Source: Paracoccaceae bacterium (GTDB taxonomy: Bacteria > Pseudomonadota > Alphaproteobacteria > Rhodobacterales > Rhodobacteraceae). From it: a stretch of 64,000 nucleotides of DNA. Under the pieces are notes generated by a model that saw only the letters and a list, made by a program, of their open reading frames with translations, did no database searches and was not told the DNA's origin. Positions 54,634 to 64,000 of this stretch are shown here, in pieces (position 1 is the first letter of the stretch; each line of letters begins with the position of its first letter). The stretch lies in assembly GCA_027489355.1 (NCBI GenBank), contig JAIXZY010000024.1:1-64000 (forward strand), read 5' to 3'. Position numbers and translations under genes: made by a program.

Positions 54634-55752
54634 ATGAAGCTCAGCATCGAACGCGCCACGCTGTTGAAGGCGCTCGCCCAGGCGCAGTCGGTCGTCGAAC
54701 GCCGCAACACCATCCCGATCCTGGCGAACGTGTTGATCGAGGCCGAAGGGAACCAGGTCTCGTTCCGGGCCACCGACCTTGATATCGAGGTCGTGGACCG
54801 CGCCCCCGCCATGGTGGAACGCGCAGGCGCGACCACGGTGTCGGCGGTGATGCTGCATGAGATCGTCCGCAAGCTGCCCGATGGCGCACTGGTCAACCTG
54901 ACCGAGGATGCCGCTTCGGGCCGTCTGACCATCACAGCGGGCCGGTCGACCTTCAGCCTGGCGACCCTGCCGAAGGAAGACTTCCCGGTCATGGCCTCGT
55001 CGGAATATTCCTCGAACTTCTCGGCCAAGGCGCCCGAGCTGCGGCGACTGTTCGACAAGGCGAAGTTCGCGATCTCGACCGAGGAGACGCGCTATTATCT
55101 GAACGGCGTCTACATGCATGTATCGCAGGGCGAGGGCGGCAAGGTGCTCCGCTGTGTCGCGACCGACGGCCACCGACTGGCCCGCATCGACGCGCCCCTG
55201 CCCGAAGGCGCCGACGGGATGCCCGGCGTGATCGTGCCGCGCAAGACGGTGGGCGAGTTGCGGAAGCTGCTGGACGATGACGAGGCGACCATCGCCGTCT
55301 CGGTTTCCGAAACGAAGGTTCGCTTTGCCACACCCGCCATCACCCTGACGTCCAAGGTCATCGACGGTACCTTCCCCGATTATACCCGGGTGATCCCCAC
55401 CGGGAACACCCGCAAGCTGGAAGTCGACGCGAGCGAATTCGCCAAGGCCGTCGACCGCGTGGCGACCGTGTCGTCCGAACGCTCACGCGCCGTGAAGCTG
55501 TCGCTGGAAGAAGACCGTCTTGTTCTTTCCGTGAACTCGCCCGACAGCGGGGCCGCCGAGGAAGAGTTGGCCGTTGCCTACGGCGACGACCGGCTGGAGA
55601 TCGGCTTCAACGCCAAGTACCTTCTGGAAATCGCCAGCCAGGTCGACCGCGAGAATGCCGTCTTCCTCTTCAACTCTGCCGCCGACCCGACCCTGATGCG
55701 TGAAGGCAACGACACCACGGCCGTCTACGTCGTCATGCCGATGCGGGTCTGA
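54634..55752 (+). CDS. dnaN: DNA polymerase III sliding clamp, beta subunit
   Basis: A 372-aa clamp protein with the three repeated clamp domains: MKLSIERATLLKALAQAQSV at the start, ETRYYLNGVYMH in domain II, and the C-terminal YVVMPMRV. It tethers replicative and repair polymerases to DNA. AGGGGGAAG precedes the ATG. Upstream of recF by 29 bases. Confidence 0.98.
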   Translation: MKLSIERATLLKALAQAQSVVERRNTIPILANVLIEAEGNQVSFRATDLDIEVVDRAPAMVERAGATTVSAVMLHEIVRKLPDGALVNLTEDAASGRLTITAGRSTFSLATLPKEDFPVMASSEYSSNFSAKAPELRRLFDKAKFAISTEETRYYLNGVYMHVSQGEGGKVLRCVATDGHRLARIDAPLPEGADGMPGVIVPRKTVGELRKLLDDDEATIAVSVSETKVRFATPAITLTSKVIDGTFPDYTRVIPTGNTRKLEVDASEFAKAVDRVATVSSERSRAVKLSLEEDRLVLSVNSPDSGAAEEELAVAYGDDRLEIGFNAKYLLEIASQVDRENAVFLFNSAADPTLMREGNDTTAVYVVMPMRV

Positions 55753-55781
55753 CCAACCCCCGGCACCGAAAGGGAAATCCG

Positions 55782-56876
55782 GTGGGCGGTCTGGCGATCG
55801 AAACCCTTGCGCTCGCGCATTTCCGCAGCCACCGGGCCACGCGGCTGACCTTTGACGGCCGTCCGCTCGCCATCACCGGTCCGAATGGCGCGGGCAAGAC
55901 CAACATCCTTGAAGCGGTGTCCCTGTTGTCCCCCGGCCGCGGCCTGCGCCGTGCCGCTGCCGAAGACTTGGCCCGCAAGCCCGAGGGGCTGGGCTGGAAG
56001 ATCACTGCCCGCGTCCGTGGCCTTTCCGCGGCACATGACCTGGAAACCTGGGCCGAACCCGGCGAGGCGCGGCAGGTGCGCATCGACGGCAAGGCCGCAA
56101 CGCAGGCCAGCCTTGGCCGTATCCTCCGCGTGCTCTGGCTAGTCCCCGCGATGGACCGGCTGTGGATCGAGGCCGCCGAGGGCCGCCGCCGCTTTCTGGA
56201 CCGGATGACGCTCAGCTTTTTCCCGGAACATGCCGAACACTCGCTCACATACGAAAAGGCGATGCGAGACCGGAACCGGCTGATCAAGGATCAGGTCACG
56301 GACGCGCACTGGTATGCGGCGCTTGAAGCCCAGATGGCGGAGGCTGGCGAGGCCATAACCGCCCACCGCCGCGCCGCCATCGCCCGCATTGCAGCAGCGG
56401 CCGACCCGTCCAGCGCCTTTCCGTCCGCCGCACTGACGCTGACCGGACCCGACGGCAGCGATGAGCCGCAGGATCTCGCCCTTGCATTGGCCGAGGGGCG
56501 CCGCCGCGACATCGCTGCCGGGCGTACCCTTGTCGGCCCGCACCGCGCGGACCTGCTGGCGCGCTACACCGCCAAGGATATCCCGGCCGATCAGTGCTCT
56601 ACGGGTGAGCAGAAGGCCTTGCTGATCAGCCTGATCCTTGCAAATGCCCGCGCCTTGGCCCAGGACCTTGGCCGCGCGCCCATCCTCCTGCTGGACGAGG
56701 TCGCGGCGCATCTTGACGAAGGCCGCCGCGCGGCGCTTTACGACGAGATCAGCGCGCTTGGGGCACAGGCCCTGATGACCGGCACGGAAGCGGACCTGTT
56801 TGCCGCCCTTGGAAGCCGGGGTCAGACCTGCAGCGTGGTTGAGACGAGTACCGGTTCGCAGATCACGATGGAATAA
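55782..56876 (+). CDS. recF: DNA replication and repair protein RecF
   Basis: A 364-aa SMC-like ATPase that loads RecA at gaps with RecO and RecR. Walker A GPNGAGKTNILEAV is at about residues 34-47, the signature motif STGEQKALLISLILA and Walker B PILLLDEVAAHLDEGRR follow. Start is a GTG at 55782 after AAAGGGAAATCC. A LysE-family gene follows by four bases. Confidence 0.97.
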   Translation: MGGLAIETLALAHFRSHRATRLTFDGRPLAITGPNGAGKTNILEAVSLLSPGRGLRRAAAEDLARKPEGLGWKITARVRGLSAAHDLETWAEPGEARQVRIDGKAATQASLGRILRVLWLVPAMDRLWIEAAEGRRRFLDRMTLSFFPEHAEHSLTYEKAMRDRNRLIKDQVTDAHWYAALEAQMAEAGEAITAHRRAAIARIAAAADPSSAFPSAALTLTGPDGSDEPQDLALALAEGRRRDIAAGRTLVGPHRADLLARYTAKDIPADQCSTGEQKALLISLILANARALAQDLGRAPILLLDEVAAHLDEGRRAALYDEISALGAQALMTGTEADLFAALGSRGQTCSVVETSTGSQITME

Positions 56877-56880
56877 CCGA

Positions 56881-57501
56881 ATGACCGTTTCCTTTCACGA
56901 ACTCCTCCTCTACGCGCTAGGCATGGCGGGCCTCTGGGCTGTTCCCGGCCCGGTCTGGGTCGCCCTCACCGCCCGCGCACTTTCCGGAGGGTTCTCCGCC
57001 GCCTGGCCGCTCGCCGTGGGCGTGGCACTGGGCGACCTGGTCTGGCCCCTGGCGGCTATCCTGGGCCTGAGCTGGATCGAGACGGCCTACGGCGACTTCC
57101 TGTCGATCCTGCGCTGGGTCGCCGCGGCGATCTTCCTGGTCATGGGCTTCCTCCTGATCCGCAAGCCCGCCGCCACGCTGAACGCCGACAGCCGCCTCAC
57201 GCGTCCCGGCATGTGGGCTGGCTTCTCGGTCGGCGTTGCTGCTGTGATCGGCAACCCCAAGGCGATCCTGTTCTACATGGGCGCGCTGCCCGGCTTCTTC
57301 ACGCTGGAGCGCCTGACGGCCCCCGACATCGCGGTCATCATCGCGATCTCTGCGCTGATCCCGATGGCCGGAAACCTTGCCCTCGCCCTTTTCCTTGACC
57401 GCGCGCGGCAGCTCCTCTCCAGCCCCGAAAGCGTGCATCGGCTGAACGTCGGGTCGGGCATCCTGCTGATCGCGGTGGGGCTGGTGATCCCCTTCCTCTA
57501 G
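56881..57501 (+). CDS. LysE/RhtB-family exporter
   Basis: A 206-aa inner-membrane protein with about six helices. The motif GLWAVPGPVWVALTARALSGG near the N-terminus and GVAAVIGNPKAILFYMGALPGFF in the middle (first part) are typical of LysE/RhtB amino-acid efflux proteins. Substrate unknown. It sits between recF and gyrB, 4 bases after recF, and may be co-transcribed with it. Confidence 0.9.
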   Translation: MTVSFHELLLYALGMAGLWAVPGPVWVALTARALSGGFSAAWPLAVGVALGDLVWPLAAILGLSWIETAYGDFLSILRWVAAAIFLVMGFLLIRKPAATLNADSRLTRPGMWAGFSVGVAAVIGNPKAILFYMGALPGFFTLERLTAPDIAVIIAISALIPMAGNLALALFLDRARQLLSSPESVHRLNVGSGILLIAVGLVIPFL

Positions 57502-57523
57502 CTACCAAATCTTGTGGGCAGGG

Positions 57524-62052
<4,529 letters not shown>

Positions 62053-62056
<4 letters not shown>

Positions 62057-63039
62057 TGCAGCGTCCCGTATTGAGCGGCCAGCTTGTTCACCAGCCGGTA
62101 GGCCCGGACCAGCCGCATCGGCGGGATGTCCGGCTGGATGAAGTGCCCGCCGTTGAAGATGAACCCTCCGCCCGGTGCATAGATGCCGAAGCGTTCTGTG
62201 ATGTATTCGTCCAGCTCCTCGCCGTCGTACTTCAAAAGCCCGTCGATCACGTCCAGCGACCCGTAGATGACGATCTTGTCGCCCCACTTCGCCTTGACCT
62301 CGCGCGGGTCGATCCCCGCGCTTTCCTGCACCGGGTGCCACGAGGTGTAGCCCATTTCGATGATGTCATCGACGACCTGCAGGATGTAGCCGTCCGAGTG
62401 CAGGTTGACCGGCATCCCCCTGGATCTTGCGTGCTGGACCACCCGCATCGCATAGGGCTTGATCAGTTGGCGCCAGGACTTCGGGCTGAACAGCATCGTC
62501 CCGTTGGACCCCCAGTCGTCCGACAGGGTCATCATGTCCACCCCGGCCTCGATCATCTGGTCGACCTGGACGCACATCCAGTCGGCATAACGGTCGAAGA
62601 AATTGGCCATCAGCTGCGGGTTGCCGCCCAGGTTCATCCAGCAATTCTCGATGCCAAGGAAGCTCGACGTCCCCTCCACCATTCCCCAGCAATGCGCCAG
62701 GACGCATCGCTTGCCCTTGTGATCGCGGATCGCCGTGGCGATGTTTGTGCCGCCGAAATCATAGTTCCAGTCGGTGAAGTTCAGCCACTTGGGATGCTTC
62801 GGATCCTCCAGCTGGACATCGGCGAGTTCATGGATGTCGAACTTGCGGCCGTGCTGGTTCGGGAAGGGCATGAGGCCCACGAAGACGTCGATCCCGAACT
62901 CCTCGATGAACTTCTCACGGGGGCCGTAATCGGCCTCCAGCCGCTCCAGGAACTGCTTCTGGTAGAGCCAGCAGTCGATGGGCGTGCGGTCCACCGGCTT
63001 GTGGTTGATCGTCGCCATCACGCGTTCATAACCGTTCAT
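62053..63039 (-). CDS. Uroporphyrinogen decarboxylase-family protein (not HemE)
   Basis: A 328-aa protein with the URO-D TIM-barrel fold pattern, from MNGYERVMATINHKPVDRTP to a C-terminal GGGFIFNGGHFIQPDIPP. The group also contains corrinoid methyltransferases such as MtaA and CmuA, which bind zinc with HxCG; here the equivalent reads NLHSDGYI with Asp for Cys. It lacks the HemE N-terminal signature, so heme synthesis is unlikely. It is coupled by four-base overlaps to the DUF4037 gene upstream and the GH78-like gene downstream, which suggests a role in degrading a glycoside or methylated sugar. Function unknown. Confidence 0.78.
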
Positions 63040-64000
63040 TCATATTCCTCCAGAAGCAGCATCCGCCGCCAATCCTCCAGCCCCACCCCCGCGACGAATT
63101 CGGAGTGGAACCCTTCCCAATGCACCTGCTCCCACTGCGGAACGATGCCCCGGATCTCTGCCGGGCACTTGCGGATCAGTTCGGCATAGGCGCTTTCAAG
63201 CAGCCGGTAGCCCGAGGTTGCCGAGACCCTGTAACGCGGATGCGGGGCGATCAGGCCGTCCTCGACCATCGCCTGGTCCAGGACGTCGGACATCTGGTGC
63301 AGAAGTTCCAGCTTCCGCTCCCAAGGCGTCGACAGCTTCGGCGCTTCTTCGACAATGGCCGCCAGCCGTGCCCCCATCCGGGGCAGGCGGTGGAACATCA
63401 CCGTCAGCCACTTGTCATAGGGATAGTATTGACGGTCAAGGAGGAACGCCATCTGTACCCCCCAGCGCAAGGACCGCGCGAAGGTCGTGTTGGCGTAAAG
63501 CTCGTTGTTCCGCAGCAAAGCCCGTTTCAGCGCATAGACCCCCATGCCGCTGAAATACCGGCACCAGTGCGCCAACCGCCGCAGCCGGACCTCCTCGGGG
63601 TAGTAGCCCATCAGCGCGTCACGCACTGCCGAGAAGCGGCCCGAAGGGTCATGCCAGACCTCCCCGGCGATCACATGCATCATGTCCTCTTCCGGGATAG
63701 CCAGCCATTGTGAATGACTGTTCGGTGGAGCGTCCAGACCGATCGTCGAGCGCAAGTGATGCTCCAGCGACCCAAGCGCCACGCCCTTCGTCCGCGTATA
63801 CCCCTCGCGCAATTCGCGCCCACGCCATGACGACGGCAGACCCTCCGCCAGCGCGTCCTCGATCACCGCCCCACGCAAGGCCATCACGCCTTCAGGCAGC
63901 AGCACATTCACGCGCAGACCAAAATGGTGGTCGGTGGAATACTCGTCATCCAGCCGCAGCACCTCGGACCCGTAACCGAACACCCCGGCCGCCATCTGGG
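63036..64000 (-). CDS. DUF4037 protein, 5' end beyond the window
   Basis: The frame is open to the right edge, so the N-terminus is missing; the visible part is about 321 residues. It has a nucleotidyltransferase-like beginning (GYGSEVLRLDDEYSTDHHFG, with the paired acidic residues of such folds) and a helical DUF4037 domain (VWHDPSGRFSAVRDAL, KWLTVMFHRLPRMGARLAAI). DUF4037 proteins are poorly characterised. First visible gene of the overlapping DUF4037/URO-D-like/GH78-like operon. Confidence 0.75.
   Translation of the reverse strand, partial: QMAAGVFGYGSEVLRLDDEYSTDHHFGLRVNVLLPEGVMALRGAVIEDALAEGLPSSWRGRELREGYTRTKGVALGSLEHHLRSTIGLDAPPNSHSQWLAIPEEDMMHVIAGEVWHDPSGRFSAVRDALMGYYPEEVRLRRLAHWCRYFSGMGVYALKRALLRNNELYANTTFARSLRWGVQMAFLLDRQYYPYDKWLTVMFHRLPRMGARLAAIVEEAPKLSTPWERKLELLHQMSDVLDQAMVEDGLIAPHPRYRVSATSGYRLLESAYAELIRKCPAEIRGIVPQWEQVHWEGFHSEFVAGVGLEDWRRMLLLEEYE

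Noticed and set aside
62057-62341. N-terminal extension of the GH78-like protein
   Set aside because: It overlaps the URO-D-like gene in another frame; the GTG at 62056 overlaps that gene's stop by four bases as expected for coupled genes.

Overview
The window is high-GC alphaproteobacterial chromosome, most likely from the order Rhodobacterales. Evidence: a RegB-type redox kinase with the GGLTNPF quinone motif, an alphaproteobacterial 1100-aa AddA/965-aa AddB pair, a flagellin N-terminus of the roseobacter/Fla2 type, and the ubiB-ubiE-mutM-echA ... rpsT-dnaA-dnaN-recF-gyrB neighbourhood typical of that order. A BciA-type 8-vinyl reductase suggests the host makes bacteriochlorophyll, so it may be phototrophic; that rests on one gene.

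Layout. 1-11.7 kb: end of regB, a membrane PAS protein behind a perfect TTAA-N7-TTAA (CtrA-type) box, then the overlapping run tsaE-amgK-murU-addB-addA and trxA. 11.7-24.7 kb: mixed housekeeping genes (DUF1127, HxlR regulator, DMT transporter, bciA, pnp, an L,D-transpeptidase, 1-Cys peroxiredoxin, a two-TM protein, greA, ETF-ubiquinone oxidoreductase, a TPR protein, ispE). 24.9-31.1 kb: a small flagellar block, fliP-fliN-fliH-like-fliF and flgN-like/flgJ-like on the minus strand, fliK-flgD on the plus strand. The fliF gene is abnormal: its first 47 codons are a flagellin N-terminus and the first third of FliF is missing. 31.1-35.2 kb: ubiB, ubiE, mutM, echA.

35.4-52.2 kb is the most striking part. 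A LuxR-type regulator is followed by a tightly overlapping 12-gene operon that I read as a divergent alginate-type exopolysaccharide system: algD, alg8, alg44, algA, algG-like, algI, algJ, a Sel1-type protein, algX, algF, a 909-aa Sel1-type protein and an algL-like gene. Precursor synthesis (AlgD and the GMP half of AlgA), polymerisation (Alg8) and O-acetylation (AlgI/J/X/F) keep their catalytic residues. The regulatory and polymer-modifying parts do not: the Alg44 PilZ domain lacks the c-di-GMP signature, the AlgA isomerase half lacks its metal-binding motif, AlgG lacks DPHD, and AlgL has His-to-Leu and Lys-to-Arg changes at active-site positions. No AlgE porin is encoded. The predicted product is an acetylated mannuronan-like polymer, perhaps not epimerised, made without canonical c-di-GMP control. 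The locus sits between echA and rpsT-dnaA, a junction I recall as normally closed in this order.

52.3-60.0 kb: rpsT, dnaA, dnaN, recF, a LysE-family exporter and gyrB. 60.0-64.0 kb: a minus-strand overlapping operon of a DUF4037 protein (cut by the window edge), a uroporphyrinogen-decarboxylase-family protein and a GH78-like rhamnosidase. I saw no tRNA, rRNA, CRISPR array, insertion sequence or prophage gene. All family calls are from motif recognition by eye; no database search was run.
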